Assembly (NCBI GenBank): GCA_003963005.1
Contig: RXJW01000050.1
Coordinates: 1-45,042 of the forward strand
Source: Burkholderiales bacterium
GTDB taxonomy: Bacteria; Pseudomonadota; Gammaproteobacteria; Burkholderiales; Burkholderiaceae_C
Length of the DNA: 45,042 nt
Reading direction: 5' to 3'
Every line of letters starts with the position of its first letter. Position 1 is the first letter of the stretch. Both the position numbers and the translations under genes were made by a program. Below the pieces are notes generated by a model. That model searched no databases, was not told where the DNA came from, and was given only the letters and a program-made list of their open reading frames with translations. Of this stretch, positions 19,615-27,832 are shown in pieces.

Positions 19615-21066
19615 TCAGCGGGCGGCGGTCGTGTTCGGGACGGAGGCAGTCGGGACGTCGGCCGTCCAGCCGCCTCCCAGGCTGCGGTACAGGCGGATCC
19701 AGGCGAGGGCATGCTCGGCGCGCACGCTCACCACCGCCTCGTAGGCGGCCAGGGCATTGCGGAAGGTGGTGTTGCGCTGCACGCCGCTTTGCAGGCCGGC
19801 CTGCTGCTGCGAGAAGGAGCGACGCGCGATGCCCTCCCACTCGCGGCGCACGGCGTCCACCTCGCGCTCGCGCTCGGCGCCGGCGGCCACGCGCTGCAGG
19901 GCGTCCTCGACCTCGTTGACGGCCACCAGCCAGCGGCCTTGCAACTCGGCGGCGGCTTCATCGGCCGCCGCACGCGCGCCGTCGCCGGCCGCGACCAGCG
20001 CGCCCCCGTCGAACATCGGCAGTGTCAGACTCGGCCCGAAGGACCACATCGAGCCCGACGACGTCTTGCCGCGCACGCGCAGGCGGGTGTCGCCCACCAT
20101 GGCGCCGAGGCTCAGCTGCGGGTAGCGCTGCGCATCGACGCTGCGGATGTTCTGCACCGCGGCGATCCAGCGCTGGTGCGCGGCGGCCAGGTCCGGCCGC
20201 TGGGCCAGCAGTTGCGCGGGCAGGGCGGCGACGTCGAAGCCCGGCACCTGGGGCTGGCTGCGCCGGAGCTCGAAACCTTCGCTCGCGACCGCGGGTGGCG
20301 CCAGTTCGGCCGCCAGTGTGACGGCCCGCTCGGCGCACAGCAGCGCCAGGCTGTTCAGGGCGATCTGTGCTTCGGCGCGCCACTGGCTGCGGGCGGCGGT
20401 GGCGGCGGCACGGTCGGTGTTCAGCAGCGCTGCATCGGTCGCGCTGATCAGGCCGGCAGCCTGCTGCTGGCGGCCCCAGGCGGCGATCTGTTCGGCGAAA
20501 CGGGTGTCCAGTTCGGCGGATTCCTCGCGCGCCTGCGCCAGCCGCAGCTGCACATAGGCCTGGGCCACGTCCGCGGCGAGGCTCACGCGGGCGGCATGCC
20601 AGTCGTCGGACGCGGCCGTGGCCTGCGCGGCAGCGGCGAGCGCGGCGGCGCGCTGACCGCCGAAGAGGTCGATCTCCCAGCTCGCGCTGAACTGGGCGCT
20701 GGCCTGCGTGCTGTCGCCGGCGATGCCGTTCAGCGCGCGGCCGCGCTGCAACTGCCCGCCGACGCCGCCCTGGGGCGAGAGGCCGGCGCGGGCCTGGGCC
20801 GCAAAAGCCTCGGCCTGGCGGCGGCGCGCGGCGGCCTGCTCCAGCGTCGGGCTCTGGCTTTCGGCCCGGGCGATCAGGCGGGCGAGGGCGGGGTCGTCGA
20901 ACGCCTGCCACCAGGCCGTCAGCGCGGCCGTGCTGCCGCCGTGCGGCAGGGGCGAGCGCCAGGCAGGGGGCACGGCGGCAGGCGTGGGCGGCGGGGCGGG
21001 CGGGGCCGTCATGCAGCCGGTCAGCAGCGCCAGCAGCGCAGCCGCGAGAAGGGCACGTGAAGTCAT
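19615..21066 (-). CDS. Outer membrane factor lipoprotein, NodT family
   Basis: 483-residue TolC-like outer-membrane channel of the NodT/OprM type. The signal peptide ends in lipobox LLTGC (Cys about 18), so it is lipid-anchored; a Pro-rich linker follows. Two OEP repeats are recognisable by paired helices (ARAESQSPTLEQAAARRRQA and AAVQNIRSVDAQRYPQLSLG) and beta-hairpins. It is the second gene of the operon, starting 4 bases before the tetR stop. With the adaptor and permease it completes a tripartite pump. Confidence 0.93.
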   Translation of the reverse strand: MTSRALLAAALLALLTGCMTAPPAPPPTPAAVPPAWRSPLPHGGSTAALTAWWQAFDDPALARLIARAESQSPTLEQAAARRRQAEAFAAQARAGLSPQGGVGGQLQRGRALNGIAGDSTQASAQFSASWEIDLFGGQRAAALAAAAQATAASDDWHAARVSLAADVAQAYVQLRLAQAREESAELDTRFAEQIAAWGRQQQAAGLISATDAALLNTDRAAATAARSQWRAEAQIALNSLALLCAERAVTLAAELAPPAVASEGFELRRSQPQVPGFDVAALPAQLLAQRPDLAAAHQRWIAAVQNIRSVDAQRYPQLSLGAMVGDTRLRVRGKTSSGSMWSFGPSLTLPMFDGGALVAAGDGARAAADEAAAELQGRWLVAVNEVEDALQRVAAGAEREREVDAVRREWEGIARRSFSQQQAGLQSGVQRNTTFRNALAAYEAVVSVRAEHALAWIRLYRSLGGGWTADVPTASVPNTTAAR

Positions 21067-21707
21067 GGGGTGCGGGCGTGGGCGTCGCGTTCGTGGGCCA
21101 CCAGCACGCAGCCCCAGTCGGCGAGGCGTCGGCAGGTGTGTTCGAGGTGAGGGTCCCCGGCGAGCAGCTCGGGGTGGAAGGCGTCCAACATCGGGCGCGT
21201 GACCGAGTAGTCGTGGGCCATCGCCTGCAGGCCCATGGCCAGCTGGAACAACGCGGGCGTGGGCGCGTCGAGGCCGGCGTGCCGGGCCAGCACGCCGGCA
21301 AAGCGTTCGAACAGCGGCCCGATCTCTTCGGTGACGGTCTTCAGGAACACGGGCGAGGGCGCCTGCATCTCCCGCATGAACAGCTGGGCACTGCAGCCGC
21401 CGTCGTCGAACAGGAAGGGGCGCAGGAAGCGGCTGATCGCCTCGTGCAGGCCCAGCGCGGGGTCGTCGAAGCCGGCCAGCTCGCGGTTCAGGTCCTGGGC
21501 GGGCAGGCGCAACACCTCGGCGTACAGGCCGTCCTTGTCACCGAAGTGGTAGTGGATGGCCCCGGGGTTCACGCCGGCGGCAGCGCAGATTTCCCGGGTG
21601 GAGACACCGTCCACGCCGCGTTCGGCAAACAGCCGCGCCGCCTCGCGCAGCAGGCGTTCGCGGGGTGGGGGAGCGTCCGGTGGAACCGGGGAGGGGGCAG
21701 CGACCAT
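21063..21707 (-). CDS. TetR family transcriptional regulator (CerR/CecR-like C-terminal domain)
   Basis: 214-residue one-component repressor. The N-terminal helix-turn-helix (about 17-65) includes RLLREAARLFAERGVDGVST, REICAAAGVNPGAIHYHFGD and KDGLYAEVL. The rest resembles the DUF1956/CecR-type ligand domain (LFMREMQAPSPVF). It is the first gene of the efflux operon and its stop overlaps the outer-membrane-factor ATG by 4 bases, so it most likely represses its own operon. A 22 bp palindrome lies 17 bases upstream of the ATG. A -10-like GATAAT sits so close that the mRNA would be nearly leaderless. The inducer is presumably a pump substrate. Confidence 0.9.
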   Translation of the reverse strand: MVAAPSPVPPDAPPPRERLLREAARLFAERGVDGVSTREICAAAGVNPGAIHYHFGDKDGLYAEVLRLPAQDLNRELAGFDDPALGLHEAISRFLRPFLFDDGGCSAQLFMREMQAPSPVFLKTVTEEIGPLFERFAGVLARHAGLDAPTPALFQLAMGLQAMAHDYSVTRPMLDAFHPELLAGDPHLEHTCRRLADWGCVLVAHERDAHARTP

Positions 21708-21715
21708 GGCGCCGG

Positions 21716-21721
21716 ATTATC
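21716..21721 (-). promoter_or_regulatory. Candidate -10 element of the tetR-efflux operon
   Basis: GATAAT on the minus strand, 5 of 6 to TATAAT, directly next to the palindromic operator. No good -35 is found at 16-18 bases, so an activator-independent strong promoter is not assured. Transcription would begin about 2 bases before ATG 21707. Confidence 0.4.
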
Positions 21722-21723
21722 AA

Positions 21724-21745
21724 ACCAATCAAGCGCTTGCTTGGT
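21724..21745. promoter_or_regulatory. Palindromic TetR-family operator
   Basis: ACCAATCAAGC and GCTTGCTTGGT form a 22 bp palindrome with one mismatched pair, core CAAGCGCTTG. Size and position (overlapping the promoter upstream of the tetR gene) fit autorepression by the TetR protein, a known arrangement for RND operons. Binding itself is inferred. Confidence 0.75.
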
Positions 21746-21847
21746 ATGCCCTTGGTCATGGTCCGGCCATTCGGCAAGCCCTGGCCGCCTCGTCGGGCGT
21801 GCCCCACCCGGCGGCAGCGGTCCGGGCGTCTCGCGGCGGGGCGCCGA

Positions 21848-22876
21848 TCAGCGCCTGAGCGCGAGGGCGGCGGCCGGCCGGAGCGACCCGACGTCCAGCC
21901 CACGCCAGTTGCGCAAGGCCAGGTGGCTGTAGCTGGTCAGCACCTCGTGGTCGGACTGGAGCAGCGCCGCGGCGACCGCCGCCATCGCGGCCTCGGCGGC
22001 GCGGGCGGCGCCGTCGTCGATCTTGAGGGCCACGCCCAGGCCGAGTTCGGGCAGGGCGGCGCAGTACACGCCTTCCGCGCCGATCTTGCAGAACAGGCGC
22101 TCGCCGAACACCTGCATGACGCGGGTGTCGAAGCGGTCCGTGCCGGCCACCATGAAGGGCGCGGCAGCCGCGGCCTGGCGCAGCCGGCGCGCGGCGCGGG
22201 CATGGGCGTCGGACAGGCCCACACCGGCGCCACAGCGGGCGAAGGCCAGCGCCAGTGCCCGCAGCGGCAGGGCGTAGGTGGGAATCGAGCAGCCATCGGT
22301 GCCGCGCGGTGCGCGGTCCACGTCCACGCCGGTGGTCGCGGACAGCGCGGCTGAGACTTCCCGCATGACCGGATGCTCGGCGCCCACGTAGCCCCGCGCG
22401 AACGCCGCCGGCTCGGCACCTGCCTGCCGGGCCATCACGCAGGCCAGGCAGACGAAGCCGCTGTGCTTGCCCGAGCAGTTGTTGTGCAGCGGCGTGGCCT
22501 GTTCGCCGCGGCCGGCCATCGCGCGCAGCACCGGCTCGCGGCTCGGCCATTGCGTGCCGCATTCCAGGGCGTTCAGGTCGAGCCCCAGCTTGGCCAGCAC
22601 GCCGGCCGCTGTGGCCACGTGCGCGGGCTCGCCGCTGTGCGAGGCGCAGGCCAGGGCCAGTTCGGCGTCGGTCAGCCCGAAGGCGTCTGCGGCGCCACTG
22701 GCCACCAGCGGCAGCGCCTGCAGCATCTTCACGGCGGAGCGCGGGAAGACGGGAAGGTCGATGTCACCGAGGGCGGTGTGCACGTGGCCCGAGGCGTCCA
22801 CGACGGCCACGGCGCCGCTGTGCTGCGACTCGACCGTGCTGCCGCGCAGCACCTCCACAAGAACCGGGTTGGTCAT
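21848..22876 (-). CDS. L-asparaginase II (Rhizobium etli ReAV type)
   Basis: 342-residue asparaginase of the PF06089 family, unrelated to E. coli AnsA/AnsB. By family it hydrolyses L-asparagine to aspartate and ammonia. Residues corresponding to the ReAV active site are present: Ser47 and Lys50 in RSAVK, Ser81 in SHSGEP, and the zinc-site Cys134, Lys137 (NNCSGKHSG) and Cys196 (DGCSIP). ATG 22876 was chosen because MTNPVLVEVLRGSTVES is the family N-terminus; it has GGAGAC a few bases upstream. No signal peptide, so cytoplasmic. It is a single gene, divergent from the PEP-CTERM gene at 23076 and downstream of the TetR operon promoter. Confidence 0.9.
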   Translation of the reverse strand: MTNPVLVEVLRGSTVESQHSGAVAVVDASGHVHTALGDIDLPVFPRSAVKMLQALPLVASGAADAFGLTDAELALACASHSGEPAHVATAAGVLAKLGLDLNALECGTQWPSREPVLRAMAGRGEQATPLHNNCSGKHSGFVCLACVMARQAGAEPAAFARGYVGAEHPVMREVSAALSATTGVDVDRAPRGTDGCSIPTYALPLRALALAFARCGAGVGLSDAHARAARRLRQAAAAAPFMVAGTDRFDTRVMQVFGERLFCKIGAEGVYCAALPELGLGVALKIDDGAARAAEAAMAAVAAALLQSDHEVLTSYSHLALRNWRGLDVGSLRPAAALALRR

Positions 22877-23075
22877 GCATGTCTCCGTTGGGTTGATGAG
22901 GTTGACTGCCCTTCTTGAGGGGGTCATCCACAGGATGGAGGCGGCCGTGACGCGGATGCGGGGGCCGTCCCTAAATCGTAGGCCTGAGGCAATTGTGCTT
23001 TCCCAGCGCGAGTGCCCCAATGGGTGGCAACCGGCCTGAGACCGGGCCTGGACCCGGACCATCCAAGGGGCATTC

Positions 23076-23993
23076 ATGAAGCTCACGCGTTCACTCGCAG
23101 CCTGCGGGCTTGCGTTGGTACTGCTCGGCAGCGTCACCTCGCCGGCCCTCGCGGGCCCGACCTATGCCTTCGGGCCGGATGGGGATGGCGTCGGCCGCGT
23201 GTTCGGCACCGTGGCGCCGGGTGCAGCGACACCGCAGGCGACGCTCGGCGACGGGTCGGTCGCGTACAACGGCGGGCTCGTCTACAGCAGCGCGGCCAGC
23301 CGCTTCTTCGCGATCGGCAATGACGGCCAGGGCAACTCCAGTCTCGTGTCGTTCACGGCGGCAGCGCCCGGCACGTTCACGTTGAACCAGTCCCTCGCCA
23401 CCGGCGGCTTCACCGGCGGCCTGGCGGTGAACGGCACGACGCTGTATGCGGTCAGCACCGACTTCACCGGCGCCAGCTTCCTCTACAGCATGGACCTCAC
23501 CGGCGGCAGCCTCAGCCTGCTCGGGTCGCTCAGCGGTGCGCTCTACACGGGGCTGGCCTACGACGCCGACGACGGGCTGCTGTACGGCATCGCGGCGGAT
23601 GCGTCCGGTGTGGGCCGTTCGGTGCGGCGCATCAGCTGGAGCGGCGGCGTGAGCGACACCGAGTTGTTCCAGCTCGGCGACGGCAGCGTGGCCTTCAACG
23701 GCGGCCTCGCCTATGACGATCAGGCCGACCTGTTCAAGGTGATCGCCAACGACGGCAGTGCCGCGAGCACGCTGATGAGCTTCGACCTGACCGGCTCGTC
23801 GAGCCTGACGGCGCTTGGCGCCAGCTTCGGCTTCGGCTACCTGAACGCCGGGCTGGCCATCGGGCCCGGCGGCGGCACGGGCGGTGGCGGTGGCGGCGGA
23901 GGCAGCTCCGTGCCCGAGCCCGCCACGCCCGCGCTGCTGCTGGCCCTCGCCATCGCCTGGGCCGGGGCTCGCCGAAAGACCTCCGCCCCCTGA
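23076..23993 (+). CDS. PEP-CTERM protein with propeller-like repeats
   Basis: 305-residue exported protein: signal peptide 1-26 (SPALAGP), a repeat domain, a Gly-rich spacer (264-277), then VPEP (279-282), a hydrophobic helix and ARRKTSAP. Segments at about 57-94 and 200-237 are clear duplicates (LGDGSVAYNGGLVY versus LGDGSVAFNGGLAY; AIGNDGQGNSSLVSF versus VIANDGSAASTLMSF). Weaker copies near 114 (GGLAVNGTTLYAVS) and 158 (TGLAYDADDGLLYGIA) suggest a four-to-five-bladed beta-propeller-like fold. ATG 23076 has AAGGGG upstream. It heads a plus-strand run of three secreted proteins. Matrix or surface location by exosortase is inferred; ligand unknown. Confidence 0.85.
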   Translation: MKLTRSLAACGLALVLLGSVTSPALAGPTYAFGPDGDGVGRVFGTVAPGAATPQATLGDGSVAYNGGLVYSSAASRFFAIGNDGQGNSSLVSFTAAAPGTFTLNQSLATGGFTGGLAVNGTTLYAVSTDFTGASFLYSMDLTGGSLSLLGSLSGALYTGLAYDADDGLLYGIAADASGVGRSVRRISWSGGVSDTELFQLGDGSVAFNGGLAYDDQADLFKVIANDGSAASTLMSFDLTGSSSLTALGASFGFGYLNAGLAIGPGGGTGGGGGGGGSSVPEPATPALLLALAIAWAGARRKTSAP

Positions 23994-24023
23994 TCGCTGA
24001 CCCACCCACCGGAGAACACTGCC

Positions 24024-24536
24024 ATGCCACACCACCCTTCCTTCGCCCGTGCCGCTGCCGTGGCGGCGAGCCTGCTGCCCTTGGCCGCCCTGGCCCAGTA
24101 CGCCACGCCGATGCGCAATGTCGACAACCCCGACCGCCAGCCCTACCAGGAGACGGCGTCCATCAGCATTTCGCCGCCCTTCGTGAACGGCTTCATGTTC
24201 TTCCCGACGCCCGCGGGCAAGCGCGTGGTGCTGGAGTGGGCGGGCGTGAACTGTTCGTCCACATCGAGCGCCGATGTCTTTCCGCTCATCTACCTCAACG
24301 TGACGCGCGCCAACGGCTCCCAGAACAACATGGCGCTGGCACCGATGCTGCGAACGGGGAGCAATGTCTTCATCAACAACGTCTCCCTGGGGCAGACCGT
24401 GCTGAAGGCCTACAGCGAGTCAGTCCCGGGTGTCGCGGATGGCGGCAGCGGCATTTCCCTCAACATCTTCCACAGCGACTCGACGCAGAACGTCTTCTGC
24501 ATCGCGACGCTGACGGGCCACCTGCTCGTGCCGTGA
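24024..24536 (+). CDS. Secreted protein of unknown function
   Basis: 170 residues with a signal peptide (about 1-24, ending LAALAQ). The mature part is beta-rich by appearance: ETASISISPPFVNGFMFFPT, AGKRVVLEWAGVNCSSTSS and VFCIATLTGHLLVP. Cysteines near residues 76 and 161 could form one disulfide. I recognise no family. It starts 30 bases after the PEP-CTERM protein gene with GGAGA upstream, and is followed by another small secreted protein gene after 11 bases, so the three are probably co-transcribed. It has no PEP-CTERM or lipobox. Confidence 0.75.
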   Translation: MPHHPSFARAAAVAASLLPLAALAQYATPMRNVDNPDRQPYQETASISISPPFVNGFMFFPTPAGKRVVLEWAGVNCSSTSSADVFPLIYLNVTRANGSQNNMALAPMLRTGSNVFINNVSLGQTVLKAYSESVPGVADGGSGISLNIFHSDSTQNVFCIATLTGHLLVP

Positions 24537-24547
24537 GGGAAGCCGCC

Positions 24548-25045
24548 ATGAACGCCCTTGCCCTTGGCGCACGCCGCGTCGCGGTTGTGCTGCTGCTGAC
24601 GCCGCTCCTGTGCGCTGCCGATGGCCTGCTGCGCGGTGAGTTGCCCGCCGCGCGCCCTAGCACGGAGGCGTCCGGTGTGCAGGTCACGGTGCTGCCATCC
24701 GGCGCTCTGATGAAGCGGCTGCCCGGGCAGCCCCTGCCCGGTGACGCGACCCTGGCGCGGGCTGCGCCGCTGCCGGCCGGCGTGTCGGTTCAGCAGGCAG
24801 GTGCCGCACAGATGCTGGTCTTGGCAAACGCGTCCCCTGCCGGGACGACGGCCCGCCCACCCGGGGCCACGGTGCGCCAGTCCGGGGCTTCGCTGCTGCT
24901 CGAGACGCCCGCCCAGCGCGCGGTGGCGGAGCGGGCGGCGGCTGTGGCTGCGCTGCCGGCCGGCGTGCGCATCGTGGACCTGTCCCCGAGCGAGCCGTTG
25001 CCGCTGAATCCGGAGCCCAACACGCTGTACCGGCGCCCGAACTAG
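24548..25045 (+). CDS. Secreted Ala/Pro-rich protein of unknown function
   Basis: 165 residues; signal peptide about 1-24 (LLLTPLLCAADG). The mature chain is low-complexity, rich in Ala, Pro and Leu, with alternating segments such as LPSGALMKRLPGQPLPG, AAPLPAGVSVQQAG and LPAGVRIVDLSPSEPLPLN. No known domain. ATG 24548 has GAGGGA upstream and lies 11 bases after the preceding secreted protein. The reading frame has high-GC codon usage like its neighbours, and its start, ribosome-binding site and signal peptide are coherent, so I consider it real though unproven. Confidence 0.65.
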   Translation: MNALALGARRVAVVLLLTPLLCAADGLLRGELPAARPSTEASGVQVTVLPSGALMKRLPGQPLPGDATLARAAPLPAGVSVQQAGAAQMLVLANASPAGTTARPPGATVRQSGASLLLETPAQRAVAERAAAVAALPAGVRIVDLSPSEPLPLNPEPNTLYRRPN

Positions 25046-25071
25046 ACGTCTGTGTTGCAGGGCCGGGGTGT

Positions 25072-26784
25072 TCAGTCCATGTGCACCCGGTTGCGCCCGC
25101 TGCGCTTGGCCGCGTAGAGCGCCCGGTCGGCACGGTGCAGCAGGGTGTCGTGCGGCGGCTTCTGCTGGGGCGCGCCGCCGGCAATGCCGACGCTGATGCG
25201 CACCACCAGGCCGGTGGCCAGCGCCGCCCAGTCGTGCTCACTCACGGCCAGGCGCAGCCGTTCGCAGATCTCCGCAGCCTGCGGCGGGGCGATGCCCACC
25301 AGCACGGCGACGAACTCCTCGCCGCCGATGCGCGCCAGCAGGTCTGCGCTGCGCAGCCGGTGACGCAACAGTTGCGCGAGCTGTTGCAGCACGGCGTCGC
25401 CCACCGCGTGGCCGTAGGTGTCGTTGATCTTCTTGAAGTGATCGACATCGAGCGCCGCGACGCTGATGACCTGGTCAGCCATGCGCGCCCCCTCGATCAG
25501 CAGCGGCAGTGCGAACTCGGCATGGCGGCGGTTGTGCAGGCCGGTCAGCACGTCCTCGTGCGCGGCGCGGTCCAGCGCCATCGCGTGCTCGCGCAGGCGC
25601 TGCTGCTCGCTTTCCAGGTGAGCCGCCCGCGCGCGCTCGCGGCGGGCATCGGCCGCGGCGCTGTCCGCACGGGCCTGGGCCTGCTCGACCTGGTCGCGGA
25701 TGAGGATGACCTCCGTCTGCAGCACGAGGTTGTCCCGCGCAATCTGGCGGTCCAGCGCACCGAGCTCTTCGAGCCAGTGCAGCGCCTGGCGGTACTGGCT
25801 GCAGACCTTGTGCGTCTCGTAGAGGCTGCGCAGCAGCAGACGTCGCAGCTGCGGCGGCGGCTCGTTGCTGCCGTTCAACAGGGCCTCGAGCATGTGGGCC
25901 GCCCGTACCGGTTCACCCTTGCGGCTGACGAAGATGGCCCGCTGCACGTCGGCCTCGATGGCGAGGCTGCGGTAGTTGTGGTCATGCGCGATGTGGCCGA
26001 ACTCATTGAGCAGCGGCAGCGCGTCGTCCAGCAGGTCGCCGGCCAGCAGCGCGTTGACGAGGTTGGACAGCGCCACGGCCACCTGGAAGGGGCTGCCTGA
26101 ATCCCGCGCGAGTTCGGTCGCGCGCTCGGCGGTACGGCGCGCATTGGCCAGGGCTGCCGCGAGCATGGTGCTCTCGCCGCCCAGGGCCTTCACTTCGTCC
26201 ACCCGGCGCAGCCAGAAGTAGGCGAGGTTGTTGCAGCAGGAGAAGCTGACCTCCGCCGAGTCACCCAGCGCGGCGATCTCCATGGCCTGCTGTACCGACG
26301 CGCAGGCCTGGGTCGGGTTGTCGAGGCTGCAGTAGGCCGCTGCCACGCGGTTGAGCGCCCAGGCTTCGCGCACCGGGTCAGCCAGGCGGCGAGCCGCTGC
26401 CAGCGCCCGCATGCCCGACTCCAGGGCCTCGCGGCCCATCAGCAGCTGGCCGTACACGTAGCACTGGCTCGTCAACGCATCGGCGAGCAGGCCATCGTCG
26501 TTCAGGCGCTCGGCCAGGGCGAGCGCCTCGGTGGCGCAACGGGCACTGGACGTGAGCTTGCCCAGGCGCGGGTACTGGTGCGCCAGCAGGGCCAGCACGA
26601 GGCCACGGCGTGCGGCTTCGTCGGTCGGGCAGGTCAGCAACAGTTGCTCGAGCGCCTCGCACGATGCCTGGTAGCCGCCGGCCGCCGCCTGTTCCCGCCG
26701 GGCTCGCACCGCGGCGTCGAAGGCCGCAGCGTCGAAGCGATCGGTCGCGTCGGGCGTGTGGGAGCCGTCGAGCAAGGCAGGCAT
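25072..26784 (-). CDS. Diguanylate cyclase with N-terminal TPR-like repeats
   Basis: 570 residues. About 1-370 are helical TPR-like repeats (LLTCPTDEAARRGLVLALL, ALAERLNDDGLLADALTSQ, ALNRVAAAYCSLDNPTQA), then a coiled coil (about 370-405), then a GGDEF domain. The catalytic loop reads GGEEF at 487-491 and is active-type. The RxxD inhibitory site (RSAD) lies exactly five residues before it, so product feedback by c-di-GMP is expected. No membrane segment or signal peptide, so it is a cytoplasmic enzyme probably tuned by protein partners. Only 38 bases separate it from the divergent DUF429 gene. Synthesis of c-di-GMP fits the surface and matrix proteins nearby, but a direct link is inference. 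Confidence 0.9.
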   Translation of the reverse strand: MPALLDGSHTPDATDRFDAAAFDAAVRARREQAAAGGYQASCEALEQLLLTCPTDEAARRGLVLALLAHQYPRLGKLTSSARCATEALALAERLNDDGLLADALTSQCYVYGQLLMGREALESGMRALAAARRLADPVREAWALNRVAAAYCSLDNPTQACASVQQAMEIAALGDSAEVSFSCCNNLAYFWLRRVDEVKALGGESTMLAAALANARRTAERATELARDSGSPFQVAVALSNLVNALLAGDLLDDALPLLNEFGHIAHDHNYRSLAIEADVQRAIFVSRKGEPVRAAHMLEALLNGSNEPPPQLRRLLLRSLYETHKVCSQYRQALHWLEELGALDRQIARDNLVLQTEVILIRDQVEQAQARADSAAADARRERARAAHLESEQQRLREHAMALDRAAHEDVLTGLHNRRHAEFALPLLIEGARMADQVISVAALDVDHFKKINDTYGHAVGDAVLQQLAQLLRHRLRSADLLARIGGEEFVAVLVGIAPPQAAEICERLRLAVSEHDWAALATGLVVRISVGIAGGAPQQKPPHDTLLHRADRALYAAKRSGRNRVHMD

Positions 26785-26822
26785 GGCAGTCGGGATTCTT
26801 GCCCAGCCCCAGAATGCCGCTC

Positions 26823-27635
26823 ATGTCAGACATCGTTGTTTTCGGGATCGACTTCACGAGTGCGCCCCGCCGCGCCAAGCCGATCAGGGTCGCTGCGGGC
26901 GTGCGGCATGGGGCGGTGGTCAAGCTCACCGGCTTGGTAGCGCTACACACGTTGGACGAGTTCTCCACTTGGCTGCGCACCCCCGGCCCGTGGGTGGGCG
27001 GGTTCGACCTGCCCTTCGGTCTGCCGCGCGCGCTGGTCGCAGAGCTGGGCTGGCCGACCGACTACGACGCCCTGATCGCTCACTACGCCGCGCTCAGCCG
27101 CGAGGCCATCCGGGATCGCTTCGCCGCCTTCTGCGACGCACGCCCGGCCGGGCAGAAGTTCGCGCATCGCGCCTGCGACGGGCCTGCCGGCTCCAGCCCC
27201 AGCATGAAGTGGGTCAACCCGCCGGTGGCCTTCATGCTGCATGCCGGGGTGCCGCGGCTGATCGAGGCAGGCGTGCACCTGGCCGGCCACCGCGCGGGCC
27301 ATGACCCTCGCGTGGCGCTGGAGGCCTACCCCGGCCTGCTGGCGCGCGAGCTGATTGCGCGGCGTTCCTACAAGAGCGACACCAAGGCCGCCCAGACCCC
27401 CGAGCGACTGATCGCCCGCAAGGACCTCGTCGACGCGCTGGAGCAGGGCCGCACGCGGCTGGGCCTGCGCCTGAAGCTGAGCCACGCACAGCGCGACGAG
27501 CTGGTGGCGGACGCCAGCGGCGACAGCCTCGATGCGGTGCTCGCGATGGTGCAGGCTGCGTGGGCTGTGGAGCAGCCGCGTTACGGTTGGCCCGAGGGTG
27601 TGGACCGGCTGGAGGGCTGGATCATCGGCGCTTGA
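26823..27635 (+). CDS. DUF429 domain protein
   Basis: 270-residue protein of the DUF429 family, which has an RNase H-like fold with conserved acidic residues; the biochemical role is not established. Family landmarks: VFGIDFTSAPRRAKP with the first aspartate, GPWVGGFDLPFGLPRALV, and a late ASGDSLDAVLAMVQAAWA block with the last acidic residues. LEAYPGLLARELI is also typical. ATG 26823 was taken as the start because VFGIDFT should lie close to the N-terminus. It is divergent from the diguanylate cyclase gene with a very short intergenic region. Downstream 197 bases hold no gene but a candidate promoter of the TonB receptor. Confidence 0.8.
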   Translation: MSDIVVFGIDFTSAPRRAKPIRVAAGVRHGAVVKLTGLVALHTLDEFSTWLRTPGPWVGGFDLPFGLPRALVAELGWPTDYDALIAHYAALSREAIRDRFAAFCDARPAGQKFAHRACDGPAGSSPSMKWVNPPVAFMLHAGVPRLIEAGVHLAGHRAGHDPRVALEAYPGLLARELIARRSYKSDTKAAQTPERLIARKDLVDALEQGRTRLGLRLKLSHAQRDELVADASGDSLDAVLAMVQAAWAVEQPRYGWPEGVDRLEGWIIGA

Positions 27636-27766
27636 GGCGCAGCGGCCGTTGGCGGGGCCGGCAGGCCCGGTCTGCCGCCGGGCGGACGACCAAGCTGGCA
27701 TGGCGATCCTGCGCCCAGGTGTTGCGGCCACCCGACGTGCGCGGAGTTGGAAGCGAATGAGTTTTG

Positions 27767-27782
27767 CGGCGCGCTTCTTGCT
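27767..27782 (+). promoter_or_regulatory. Possible sigma-54 promoter of the TonB-dependent receptor
   Basis: CGGCGCG-CTTC-TTGCT: GG and GC cores 12 positions apart with a perfect -12 TTGCT but an imperfect -24. Predicted start is near 27793, about 40 bases before GTG 27833. The region is GC-rich, so a chance match is possible. Confidence 0.35.
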
Positions 27783-27832
27783 CGCCCGAGAATCGCGCGC
27801 TTTCGCCGCTAACACCCGAAGGTGACCCCACC

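Noticed and set aside
23860..23910. GGC/GGT-rich run as a microsatellite
   Set aside because: It encodes the Gly-rich linker before the VPEP signal and is explained as coding.
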